DNA of 20,406 bases, taken from Corallochytrium limacisporum. Taxonomy: Eukaryota; Opisthokonta. The stretch covers positions 1 to 20,406 of the forward strand of contig PDIP01000155.1 in the NCBI GenBank assembly GCA_002811645.1, given 5' to 3'. Below, piece after piece: positions 8,764-18,400 of this stretch. Both the position numbers and the translations under genes were made by a program. How positions within the stretch are numbered: the stretch's first letter is position 1; each line of letters starts with the position of its first letter. The notes under the pieces are model-generated. The model searched no databases. It was not told the origin of the DNA and was given only the letters and a program-made list of their open reading frames with translations.

Positions 8764-9634
8764 ATCATCTGATCCCACATCCAGTCGTCTCTAAACTTGG
8801 CACCAAATCGTAGTCTTGATGCGAGTGTAGGTTCAATACAATCATTGTGCAATCGGACTTCACATACTTTGGAATGTTTCTGTGTGTTATGTGATTTTCC
8901 TCGTGGTGTCCTCATGTTCCTATTGCAAGTTTGGTTTTTCAGTCAAACTCGCAACACGTCACCCAAGAGACTCCGTAAATCTGTCGCTCTCCTGTCCGTG
9001 CTCCCCCGCCACCGACCATTCTCTACCCAACCTTCGCTCTTCCGTCACACAGGTCTCCCAGCAGAGATCCGACCCTCCCGGCACCTGAGACCGAGCAATT
9101 TGAGACACTCGCCTCCCCCCCCCCCTGGGCTTCCCCGTACCTCCACCGGGGGGAAGGGCCTTCACCCCTCCTCGTCCCTGAGCGGGGGATAGCGGACCCA
9201 TAGTTTTTCTTGCCTTTCCCAGAAGCCGGGAAAAGGGAAACCTCCGCGGGGACGGGGTTAGGGGTCTCGCACTCACCCAGTTCACGAGGCTTTTTTTGCG
9301 CGCGAAACTGGAGTCCCGGAGCACAGTGCTGATGGGGAAGGGGAAGGTGGTGCGTGTTTCGTCGATTTGGGTTTTGCGATACAGATGAAACATGGAATAC
9401 AGGCTCACATTGACGGAGCTTACGTTGGCAACATCGGCTATTTGATCGGTTTATTTGTATTCTCAATATGATATGATGAGAGTAGGTCTACACAGGCACA
9501 TATGCATCGATTTGTCCGGGGATGATCAGCTAGCTCACATAGCTCAGGATCTGTGGCCGGTTAACTCCCGCGTTCGGTCACATGTGAAATGCAAAATCAC
9601 GTGCAATATATCAAAATTCCAACAAAAATAAGTC
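8764..9634. other. Gap between NDK and the BRIP1-like gene
   Basis: No convincing gene. Bases 8764-9000 are probably the NDK 3' UTR. Bases 9060-9300 are very G/C-rich, with an eleven-C run (9115-9125), a six-G run near 9150 and several short hairpins, for example TTTCCC pairing with GGGAAA near 9208-9230. A/T-rich sequence with no tract returns from about 9380 up to the BRIP1 ATG. The + and - strand open frames here (131 and 149 codons) overlap each other in the C-rich zone and look like by-products of composition. Confidence 0.55.
9296..9306 (-). promoter_or_regulatory. E2F-like site upstream of the BRIP1-like gene
   Basis: Read on the minus strand, this holds TTTCGCGC, which fits the E2F/DP consensus TTTSSCGC. 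It is about 330 bp before the BRIP1 ATG. Animal BRIP1 is known to be E2F-driven. An eight-base motif of this degeneracy is expected about two to three times in a window this long, so the assignment is weak. Confidence 0.25.
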
Positions 9635-12600
9635 ATGGAGTCTCCGCAATTAGCCTTTCCAGACAGTCCGTACCCTGACGATACGACCTTTACCCCGGAG
9701 GCGCCGGCGACGCGACAATCATACCTTGATCACTTTGACGAGCATGATGGAGATAAAGAGAACCTTGATGAGCGGGAACATGCAGCAAAACGCGTCAAAT
9801 TTGATGGTTCTAAAACACATCACAAGCCAGTAAGCACTGGATGCGACGATTTAATTCGCAATATAACAAAGTACCATGAGAACGATGGAACTTACGCTGG
9901 GCTAACCGACGAATTCATGCGGAAGCTGCGTTTGTCATACGGACTCGACAAGAGATTCTATGATTATGCAGTGCATGCGAACGACCGATGTGGTTCAACC
10001 AAGGTAGTGGCCAATTTGCTCTTGGGCGGACTGCGCATTAAGTTTCCCTTCAAGCCCTACAAAGTCCAGCTGCAGATGATGACTGCCATGGTGAAAGCTA
10101 TGGCCAAGAAAGAAAATGCATTACTCGAGGCGCCGACTGGTTCTGGCAAGAGTATGGCCATTATCTGTGCGGCTAGTGCTTATTTGATTGAACAAGAGAA
10201 AACGTTGGCAAAGGAGGTCCAAAAATTGCAAGACGAAGAGGATCAGGATCGTAAGAATGTGAAAGATCAGAACGAGTGGCTGCGTTCTCACTTTGGAGGA
10301 CGGGACAATGAAGGGTTCTGTCTTGTCCGTGAGGATGGTAAATTGGAACGGTTGAATGGCGACGGTCAGTGCAAGCAATGCTGGAAAGTGGTCAAAACTT
10401 CCGATAATGCTGCCATCAAGAAGATGAAGGTCATGAACGAAGGCGTATCGCAATCGAGAAGACCAGGATCATTACAAATGTGGGCGAGCCAGGATGTGAA
10501 TGACTTTGTATCTGACCAGGGCCCCAGCCAGCAAGATGAGAAACATATTCTATCCATCTCCTCGGTACCTGATGAGGACGTGTGGTGTGATTGTGATATC
10601 CCCCAGTTTGCCTTCGAGGGGCGAAGAGCGCACAAGCTCAAGCCAACAAAGATATACGTAGCCAGTCGCACACATCGGCAGTTGAGCCAACTCATAAAAG
10701 AGTTCAAGCGCACACCCTACGGGCGACAAATTTCGTCCGTGGTCCTGGGTGCGCGGACCCATACCTGCATCAATGACGATCTCATGAATGATGACAGGTT
10801 CAAGGATAAGAATGAGGGATGTAAGGAATTCCGCAAGCTTCGGAAGTGCAAGAAGCATCAGGAAATTGAGGAACTATCGTCGAAACTGAATACTGCAATG
10901 CGTGATGGCCTGGTGCCTGTGGCAGATATAGAGGATCTTCGTGCTGTAGGTAAGAAGCATGACAAGTGTCCTTACTATATTTCCGATTACCTGCATAAGC
11001 ACGCGTCGTCTATTGTCTTCTGTCCTTATAACTACATTATCGACCCCAACATACGAGACGCTAAGGAAATCGACCTTGACAATGCTATCATCATTATTGA
11101 TGAAGGTCATAACATTGAAGATGTGGCCCGAGATAGTCTCAGTTGCAAGTTTTCCGTGCAACAGATTGCAAACTTTATGTCCCAACTGGCTACGCATGTG
11201 AAAGCTCTAGAAGCCCAATCGGCAGATCCGTATGATGATTTCACAGAGGGACTGGCCACCTCCCTTCGGGACATGGTTGAAGCAGGTGCAGTGAGCCCGG
11301 ATCTGATTAGGGCAGTCAGGGACCTGCTGCAGTTCTACACAGGTCTCAACAGATGGGCCCAAAATTGTATTGAATTCCCGGAACGGGAAACCATGTACGA
11401 GAGTAACAGTACAACCAAGCGAGGTATGCACTTCCTCACCGAGTTGAAGCAATATCTGACCAGTGATCAATTGAAGGATGCGTCTAAGGCCTGTCAGTTC
11501 CTCAACGATTTAGACACGGATCTAGTCTTCTCTAAGGAGGCGCTAGACCGGGCTGGGTCTCTGGTTCGTGTCTTCAATGCCATGGAGGAGGATAATAAGG
11601 CATGTGCTAATGACTTCTGTGTCTACGGTGTTAAGAATCCTGCCAATGTGCGGCAAAACAGGGAAGAGGTGATTACCATCCATATCCTGCTCCTGAATCC
11701 TGCGGTGGTCATGCGTGATATCGGCACCCGCGCCCACAGTGTGATCATTACCAGTGGCACGTTGAGCCCTATGAACACATTCGCCGCAGAACTGGGGCTA
11801 AACTTCCCCCACGTGCTGGAAGGTGACCATGTCAATCCCGTACAAAACACTTTCGTGGCTCCCATTGGTGTGGGTTTGGATGGCCGCCAGATCAACACAA
11901 TGTACAAGCAAATCAATGACGTGGGTATGCAGGACCGCATGGCTAAAAGTATATTGGAGATATTGAACGCCACTCCCGGTGGTGTGTTAATTTTCTTTAC
12001 GTCCTATCGCACCATGAAGAATCTGCTGATGCGGTGGGCAAACACCGGAGAGTTAGCTCGTATGGCCGTGATCAAGAAGATTTTTGCTGAGCCCAAAGAC
12101 AATGATCAACTGGACGTGGTTATGCAGAAGTACCGATCAGTCGTGACCGATGCTCAGAACCCTGTTCCAGGGAACCGCATCACCGGGGCCTGTCTGTTTG
12201 CAGTTTTCCGTGGCAAGGTGTCGGAAGGCATCGATTTTGCCGACGACCTTGCACGAGCTGTGGTCGTGGCCGGTATTCCATACCCAAATACGCAGGATAA
12301 AGGAATCGAGGAGAAGAAAAGGTACAACAACGAAAGACACCGCATGGGATTGACTAGCCTCAACGGCGATGACTGGATGAGCACACAGGCGTATCGTGCT
12401 CTGAACCAGGCGCTGGGTCGGTGCATTCGTCACCGTGAGGACTGGGGGTCTATTCTCATGATGGATGCTCGCTTCTACCAGCAACCTGTAATCGGAAAAG
12501 TCTCCAAGTGGATCCGCGGGCGAGTGCGACCGTGTGGGAATCGGCGCGTGCAGGAAATGGCCCTGGAGATCAAGGACTTTTGCAAACGGTGTACCGCAGC

Positions 12601-12973
12601 TGATCACGCGGCCGCAGAGAGGCGGACCCGAGTGCTTGAGGACCGCGATTCGGATGAAGACGTCTCTGGAGAACACCGTGACCGGCGTCGATCTTGTAAT
12701 ATTAGCTACGAAGAGGATGAATCGGAGACGACCGGTAGCAATGCGTTCAGAAGTGTGCACCACACAAGTGGAAATCGACCGTTTGTCAACCAACGTCGCC
12801 CGCCGAATGGGGACAACAGCAGCAGTCGCTTTCGCATCAACACCAGAGCAGGCCGTAGTCGCCGGCAATACATTTCCCAGTTCTCCGACGGCGTCCGAGT
12901 CGAGATCATTGTGGAGGATCTGTTGTCGAACGGGTGGTTGAATGTAATCGGGCTGCAGAACGCCATGCCGTAA
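9635..12973 (+). CDS. BRIP1: BRIP1/FANCJ-like Fe-S superfamily 2 DNA helicase
   Basis: FANCJ is a 5'-to-3' DNA helicase of the XPD family, acting in crosslink repair and G-quadruplex unwinding in the nucleus. Motifs in order: a nuclear signal AAKRVKFD (50-57), close to the c-Myc signal; Q motif Gln145; Walker A APTGSGKS (166-173); motif Ia VASRTHRQLSQL; four Fe-S cysteines Cys378, 396, 405 and 445, the last in KCPYY, with the final 40-residue spacing equal to human FANCJ; FCPYNYIID; Walker B DEGH (489-492); TSGTLSPM; motif V RGKVSEGIDF (859-868); motif VI QALGRCIRH (925-933). The run FCPYNYIIDPNIRD...IEDVARDSLS and ALNQALGRCIRHREDWG favour FANCJ over DDX11, RTEL1 or XPD. Odd points: DEGH replaces DEAH, and an insert between Walker A and Ia carries cysteine pairs (246/249, 318/320). 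The C-terminus is shorter than in vertebrates (1112 against 1249 residues), with no recognisable BRCA1-binding SPTF motif. Confidence 0.9.
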   Translation: MESPQLAFPDSPYPDDTTFTPEAPATRQSYLDHFDEHDGDKENLDEREHAAKRVKFDGSKTHHKPVSTGCDDLIRNITKYHENDGTYAGLTDEFMRKLRLSYGLDKRFYDYAVHANDRCGSTKVVANLLLGGLRIKFPFKPYKVQLQMMTAMVKAMAKKENALLEAPTGSGKSMAIICAASAYLIEQEKTLAKEVQKLQDEEDQDRKNVKDQNEWLRSHFGGRDNEGFCLVREDGKLERLNGDGQCKQCWKVVKTSDNAAIKKMKVMNEGVSQSRRPGSLQMWASQDVNDFVSDQGPSQQDEKHILSISSVPDEDVWCDCDIPQFAFEGRRAHKLKPTKIYVASRTHRQLSQLIKEFKRTPYGRQISSVVLGARTHTCINDDLMNDDRFKDKNEGCKEFRKLRKCKKHQEIEELSSKLNTAMRDGLVPVADIEDLRAVGKKHDKCPYYISDYLHKHASSIVFCPYNYIIDPNIRDAKEIDLDNAIIIIDEGHNIEDVARDSLSCKFSVQQIANFMSQLATHVKALEAQSADPYDDFTEGLATSLRDMVEAGAVSPDLIRAVRDLLQFYTGLNRWAQNCIEFPERETMYESNSTTKRGMHFLTELKQYLTSDQLKDASKACQFLNDLDTDLVFSKEALDRAGSLVRVFNAMEEDNKACANDFCVYGVKNPANVRQNREEVITIHILLLNPAVVMRDIGTRAHSVIITSGTLSPMNTFAAELGLNFPHVLEGDHVNPVQNTFVAPIGVGLDGRQINTMYKQINDVGMQDRMAKSILEILNATPGGVLIFFTSYRTMKNLLMRWANTGELARMAVIKKIFAEPKDNDQLDVVMQKYRSVVTDAQNPVPGNRITGACLFAVFRGKVSEGIDFADDLARAVVVAGIPYPNTQDKGIEEKKRYNNERHRMGLTSLNGDDWMSTQAYRALNQALGRCIRHREDWGSILMMDARFYQQPVIGKVSKWIRGRVRPCGNRRVQEMALEIKDFCKRCTAADHAAAERRTRVLEDRDSDEDVSGEHRDRRRSCNISYEEDESETTGSNAFRSVHHTSGNRPFVNQRRPPNGDNSSSRFRINTRAGRSRRQYISQFSDGVRVEIIVEDLLSNGWLNVIGLQNAMP

Positions 12974-13095
12974 CTGACAGAACTTTGTACATTTGTTTAG
13001 TTTCTCACATTATCTCAAGACATGCACATAGTGCTCGTACATTTCGGTTCGTTCTTTAATTCGGTAGTTTGATGATGGATGCATGAGTGAATTCT

Positions 13096-14118
13096 TTAAA
13101 CCGTTTCCGTGAATGTGGTTTTTTCGATCGTTTGCTGTTCAAGGCTTTTCTTCTCACACTTAGGCGCTGGAGCCGGTTGCTCCTCGTCATGTTCATCCTC
13201 ACTCTCAACTGTATCTAAATTTGTCTCTCCTTGTCCTCCATCTTTCTCATCGCCATCTTCCTCATCGCCATCTTCCTCATCGCCATCTTCCACAAACTCG
13301 TCCTCTTCCTCATCATCAGAGTTGCCCAGGCTGAGCATGTCAAAGTCAAAATAATTGTCACCATTCCTTTCTTTTGCCTCCCGTCGGTGGCGGTCCTGCT
13401 CCTGCAGGTTTGCAATCCAGGCCTCCTGCGCGGCAATTACTTCTGCCGAGTCCTTGCACTGTGCATAGATCCCAAGCAATTCTTCATTGACCTCCAGGAA
13501 AGCATGGCCCCACTTGAACTTGGCCAGAAGAGCGTCTGCCTCGTCCCAGAACCCGGCAATGGCCAGACACGCCGCGTAGGCCTCAACACAGCTGAGTGTC
13601 GCCGGCTTACCATAGTTCACGGGATTTGTAGCAATTAGGTAAGGCAGCAGGCGCAGGTGGCCATGGATCTTTTTGAATGGCACTGCATCCAGTTGCGCCC
13701 ATGAACAATCCACGACGGCCATACCGGCACGAGCAACAATGTCTCGGTCAGCGGGACTTACTGTTCGAGTCGCGCTCGGACTAAGAACGATGCCCCCGTG
13801 GTTCCCACTGCCACCGCGCCCAGGCAGTGGCATCTCTCTAACGTAGCCCAGACGCGCGAGCTTGCGTCCAGTGCATCGGCGCGGGTCGCATTGCTGAAAG
13901 TCCCATAAGCCAAGGGGAATCATTGCTCCAGCATTCTCACCGTCTACTATGGGGATGCCCCGGATATTGGCACCAGTCTTGCCTTGCTTTGGCGCAGTGC
14001 CGCTTGTACCTTCTCCCCCAGCGTTTGTCCTGTTCTTATTCGCACTACCCCGCGGTCCTTTACCATTGTCGCGGCCCTGACCCCGCCGTCCTGACTGTTG
14101 TTTGCTATGGCGTGGCAT
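13096..14118 (-). CDS. TSR3: 18S rRNA aminocarboxypropyltransferase TSR3
   Basis: Tsr3 transfers the 3-amino-3-carboxypropyl group of SAM to the N1-methylpseudouridine of 18S rRNA, a late cytoplasmic step of 40S maturation. The 340-residue protein has a basic, glycine-rich N-tail (1-50). The conserved core follows: CDPRRCTGRKLARLG (77-91), IVLSPSATRTVSPADRDIV (110-128), AVVDCSWAQLDAVPF (134-148), RLLPYLIATNPVNYGKP (156-172), then LSCVEAYAACLAIAGF and FKWGHAFLEVNEELL. The C-terminal third is acidic (NSDDEEEDEF and EDGDE repeats), as in the yeast protein. The ATG at 14118 has T at -3, a weak context, but no upstream in-frame ATG is seen and the conserved core begins well downstream. The gene converges on the BRIP1-like gene with only 122 bp between stops, and diverges from EIF3A. 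Confidence 0.93.
   Translation of the reverse strand: MPRHSKQQSGRRGQGRDNGKGPRGSANKNRTNAGGEGTSGTAPKQGKTGANIRGIPIVDGENAGAMIPLGLWDFQQCDPRRCTGRKLARLGYVREMPLPGRGGSGNHGGIVLSPSATRTVSPADRDIVARAGMAVVDCSWAQLDAVPFKKIHGHLRLLPYLIATNPVNYGKPATLSCVEAYAACLAIAGFWDEADALLAKFKWGHAFLEVNEELLGIYAQCKDSAEVIAAQEAWIANLQEQDRHRREAKERNGDNYFDFDMLSLGNSDDEEEDEFVEDGDEEDGDEEDGDEKDGGQGETNLDTVESEDEHDEEQPAPAPKCEKKSLEQQTIEKTTFTETV
13246..13290 (-). repeat. Three perfect 15-bp tandem repeats inside TSR3
   Basis: The + strand unit CTCATCGCCATCTTC occurs three times without a mismatch (13246-13260, 13261-13275, 13276-13290). It encodes EDGDE on the minus strand in the acidic tail of TSR3. The unit is a multiple of three, so copy-number changes keep the frame. 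Perfect identity suggests recent replication slippage. Confidence 0.95.
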
Positions 14119-14846
14119 AAAGATATCGTTCTATATGCAAATACTTCGATCGACGGTGAAGAGTGATCAAGGCTTGTCTGATTGATCACATGCTGCCATT
14201 GAAACTATCCACATATAACAGGTTTTAAGTGTGTCCTCTCATAATTCCGCAAACCCTAGCTGTGTATTGCTAGATTATTCATATTGAGAGAAGTGCTACT
14301 AAGCGCGCTGAAACAGCTTCACGTCTGCATGCTCGACCGTGAATATCATTCAGGAAGAGCAACTCACGGGTAGAGTGTTCATGAGACTCACCCACACCTT
14401 TCCCCAAGGGCCGCCCAGTGGCCCGCATTCAACCAATCTTTTACTACCGGTTGGTACATTCACTATGAGCTGTATACCCAAGGTACCAGGAACCGGGACA
14501 GAACCCCCTGGCTTCTGCGCTCCGCCTCCCATTCCTTCGTACTTGTGCTTCCCATAGCCAATACACCGCATTCTCCGTCCCAGCGGGGAGTTCATCTTGT
14601 ATATACAGGCCGTTGGTTCTGTGGCTAGGGAAGCCGTTCACTTTTCCTCTTTCGCGAAACTAACCCCTATACGCCGCCCCCCCCCCTCCCCCTCGCCCCC
14701 CTTACTTGGCTGAGAACTGGGCGCTTCGGCTGCCCGTGTGCTGGCCCCTGCCCCAGGGCTGGCGGTTGGAACGGGGACAGGGGGTGGCTGCCAACCCCAC
14801 GCGGACCGCGTGCCATCGGTGGGAAGTGAGGGGGGCCCTTGAAGAT

Positions 14847-14878
<32 letters not shown>

Positions 14879-14882
14879 ACAC
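14847..14882. repeat. (AC)n microsatellite
   Basis: Thirteen AC units (14847-14872), one AT, then four AC units. It lies between G/C-rich tracts in the TSR3-EIF3A gap. Length is likely to vary among isolates. Confidence 0.95.
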
Positions 14883-14970
14883 AGAGGGGGTGCAAAGGGC
14901 TGCGGAGACGGAGAGAGCGCAGAGCGCTGGCTGTAGCGAGAGTACGGTGTAGGGAGGCTTGCAATAGCAA

Positions 14971-15448
14971 GTAAGTGTGCGACCTGTGCCGTGCGTTTGA
15001 AGGGGAGAATTTGAGATCGACATGGTGTTGTGTTTGCTTTAGAAACCATCAGAATAGTCTTGAAGTTGGCTGCTTTGTTTGATTGTAGAAATAGTAGTAG
15101 CGTCATAATACTCTGTGTCACCAGTTGTTTTTGTTGCATGTGACATGAGCTGACGACATCCTCAGGTATAACAGAAAACATAACATGTAAACTACTGAGC
15201 CCAGTGTCCATTACTTTCTCTTACACCGCACCATTCGGGGAATAAGGATTAACAAAGGGTCACAACGGAAACGGTCTATTTGGGAATAGATCATTTGTGA
15301 AACCCTTCCGTTGAATAGTTCAATACCCCGAGGAGTAAACCAAAGCCAACACAACGAGACGTTGAAGGTCTCGATAGAAAAATAGCTATCAATTATTGCG
15401 TGTAGCGGTGCACGTATACAACAATTCTGTTTCTTTCTATTCTCTTAG
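14971..15448 (+). other. Candidate 5'-UTR intron of EIF3A
   Basis: A consensus 5' splice site (GTAAGTGT at 14971, preceded by CAA) is followed 478 bases later by a pyrimidine-rich run (15425-15446) ending in TAG (15448). The start codon lies 51 bases further on. The exon upstream would fall in G-rich sequence at about 14883-14970. No strong branch-point match was found, and no coding sequence is affected. Highly expressed translation genes often keep a leader intron in intron-poor genomes, which makes this plausible but unproven. Confidence 0.3.
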
Positions 15449-15499
15449 ATTTATCCGTAGCCTATCGGGAACAAGATTATTTAACAGATTCAAGAAACC

Positions 15500-18400
15500 A
15501 TGCGTTACTTTTATCTTCCGGAGAATGCTCTCAAGCGGGCTAATGAACTGGTAGGCGTGGGCAACAAGCAGGCTGCACTGGAGTCTCTGCATGATGTCAT
15601 CCAAAGTAAACGCCACCGTCAGTGGCAACAATCTATGGAATCGGTTCTGCTGAGGCACATGGAACTCTGTGTTGAGCTGCAGAAGGGCCGAGTAGCCAAG
15701 GATGCCCTGCATCAGTACAAGAATATTTGCCAGCAGATGCATCTGGCCAGCATGGAGACAGTTATCCGCCATTTGGTGAAGCTTAGCGAGGCTGAGGCCG
15801 AGAAGGCCCGTGAGAAAGCCACCGAAGCAGTTGTGGATATAGATGACTTGGAGGCTTCCGAGACCCCTGAGTCACTTATTCTGGCTACCGTGAGTGGTGA
15901 AGACATGAAAGACCGAACTGACCGACTCATGCTCACTCCCTGGCTGAAATTTCTCTGGGAGGTGTACCGCACTGTCCTGGATATTCTACGCAACAATGCC
16001 AAGCTTGAACCCCTTTACCAGCAGACTGCTCAGCAGGCCTTTGAGTTCTGCTTGCGGTACGGCCGCAAGACTGAATTCCGCCGCCTGTGCGAACTGCTGC
16101 GCAACCATCTGATCCAGGTCTCCCGTGGCGGCAGCCAGCCCAATCACATTAACCTGAACAACCCGGACTCCCTGCAGATGCACCTTGAGACCCGCTTTGC
16201 CCAGCTGAACACGGCTATCAAGATGGAACTATGGCAGGAGGCCTACCGTAGTATCCGTGACATTCATGAACTTCTTGGTCTGAGCCGCAAGGCGCCAAAG
16301 CCGCAGATGATGGCACATTACTACCAGGCCCTCGCCCAGGTCCTGTGGATGAGCAAGCACTACCTTTTCCACGCTTGTGCATTGATGAAGCTGTATGTCC
16401 TCACCCGTGACCAGAAGAAGTCCTGGGCCGATGAGGATCACCGCGAGATGGCTACACGGGTTGTCCTGGCGTGCCTGTGCGTTCAACAAGACAAGCCAGC
16501 GGGTATTGTGGATCTGTACTCGGAGGAGGACTTTACCCTGCGCAAGCGGCGTGAGCTGGCACCGCTGCTGGGTGTCACGAAACCCCCAAGCCGCGAGGAC
16601 CTAATGGCCGATCTGCGCCGCCAGAACATCCTTGAGTTCTGCACCCCTGAAATGGCCCAGTTGTTCAACATCATGGAGCACACCTTTGACCCCCTAAACA
16701 TGAAAAATGCTGTGGTTGATGGTCTGAATTACGTGAAGAACAGTGAACAGTATGCCTTTATGGCATCCGCATTAGAAGATGCCATTCTTATGCGCATTCT
16801 GCTGCAAATTAGTCAGGTCTACTCCAGTATGAAATTGAGTCGATTGGTCGAGCTGGTTGGCTTCCGTTCCCGTGAAGATATTGAAATCTTCCTGGCCGAG
16901 GCTGTTAAGCAGCGCATCCTGGAGATCCGGATCAACCACCGACAGGACGCGGTGTTGTTTGGCACCACATCTCTGTACCAGGACTGTGAAGAAATTGTGG
17001 CTGGTCGCAAGGTCCAGGACACACAGTCGGAACGTATGCGTCACCATTTGAGTGCATTTGCGAAGCGCATGCACGAGGTCAGTCAGATGATCAAGCCCAT
17101 AACTTCCCAGGCACGGTCCATGGAAAAGGTCAAGGCTGTCCAGAATGCACACCAGCAGACCCCACTGGAGCACAAGGCTGCTTTGGAACGGAAGCTCATC
17201 ATCGAGCGTCGCCGCCAGGAGATGGAAACATACCAAATGATGAAGGAGAAGGAGGAGATGGATCGTCGACTGGTGCAGAAGCAAATGGAACAGCAGGCTG
17301 AATTGCAGCGTTTGGAAGAGGAATCTAAGCGTCGCGAGCAGGAACGCATGCAGAAGGAAAAGGAAGAGATGGATCGCATGACCACCATGCAAACGCTCAA
17401 GCAGCTGCAGAAGACTGCCAAGGGTTCCTCTCTACTCAAGGAGTTGGATCCGGAAGAAGTCGCCAAGCTGACACCGGATCAAATTGTCCAGAAACAGCTC
17501 GAGCAACTGGACCAGGAGAAGAAGGAGCTGGCGGCCAAACTGCGTGTGCAGGAGCGTAAGATTGACCACATGGAGCGTGCCAAGCGCTTGGTGGAAATTC
17601 CGTTGCGCCAGAAAGAGTACGAAGAGTGGCAGACCACGGATAAGGAACGCTGGGAGGCGCGCCAGGACGAACGCCAGAAGGAGGCCGAAGAGGCCCATCG
17701 GAACGCTTTGGCCAACAAAGAGCGGATTAGCCGCATGCTTGCGGACAAGGAACAGTTCCAGGCCTCCCTGCTTGACCGCCGTCGTGAGGAATACGAGCAG
17801 AAGCTGGCCAACTGGCAGAACAAGGTCGAGCGCGTGAAGAAGGAGCGCAAAGAACAACTGCGTCAGCAACGTGCACGCGAAGAACAAGAGAGACGGGAGC
17901 GTTCTGAACGTGAACGTCGGGAGCGAGAAGAGCGTGATCGCCGTGAGGCTGAGGAGCGAAAGCGCAAGGAGGAGGAAGCTAAACGCCGCGAGGAGGAGGA
18001 GCGGGAGTATCGCGAACGCATGGCAAAACTCGACGAGATCGAACGCAAGAAGCGGGCCAAGGAGGCCGAGGCCATGGCCCGGCAGCGCGAGGAGGCCTCT
18101 GCTGCCGGTGCTGGTCGCCCCAACGGCATGGGAGCTGGACGCCAACCCGTTGCTGTCGGTGGTGGTGACGGTGGCAGCTGGCGCCGTGACGGTCCACCTT
18201 CTGCGCGAGGTACTGGTGGCGGCTTTGGCGGTGACCGCCGTGGTGCTACACCGCGTGCTGCAGGAGATGAGGGAACCTGGCGCCGCCGGGACAATCCCGC
18301 AGCCGGTGGCTCCAGTGGTTCCACCCCGAGCGGCAGCACCGGTGATCTTCGCAGTGGTTCCCAGTCGAGTGGCGCATGGCGCCGTGGTGGTGGCAGCGCC

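Larger units (their letters stand above)
14119..15499. other. Shared 5' region between divergent TSR3 and EIF3A genes
   Basis: The longest gap in the window, nearly 1.4 kb, with no convincing gene. Next to TSR3 lies an 8-bp inverted repeat (GTGATCAA 14163-14170, TTGATCAC 14182-14189). The palindrome TTTCGCGAAA sits at 14650-14659. A ten-C run (14677-14686) and further C and G runs follow to about 14900, with a CA microsatellite among them. A possible leader intron of EIF3A covers 14971-15448. Open frames of up to 169 codons on the minus strand run through the CA repeat and C tracts and have low-complexity products. Confidence 0.55.

Noticed and set aside
8797-9408. Open frames of 131 codons (+, 8797-9192) and 149 codons (-, 8959-9408) upstream of the BRIP1-like gene
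   Set aside because: They overlap on opposite strands in G/C-rich sequence, with Pro/Arg/Gly-rich products and no recognisable domain.
14163-14189. An 8-bp perfect inverted repeat (GTGATCAA / TTGATCAC) upstream of TSR3
   Set aside because: Several such repeats are expected by chance in a window this size, and nothing else marks it as an operator or terminator.
14702-15211. A 169-codon minus-strand open frame in the TSR3-EIF3A gap
   Set aside because: It crosses the CA microsatellite, giving a Cys/Val/Tyr repeat, and the candidate splice site. No domain is visible.
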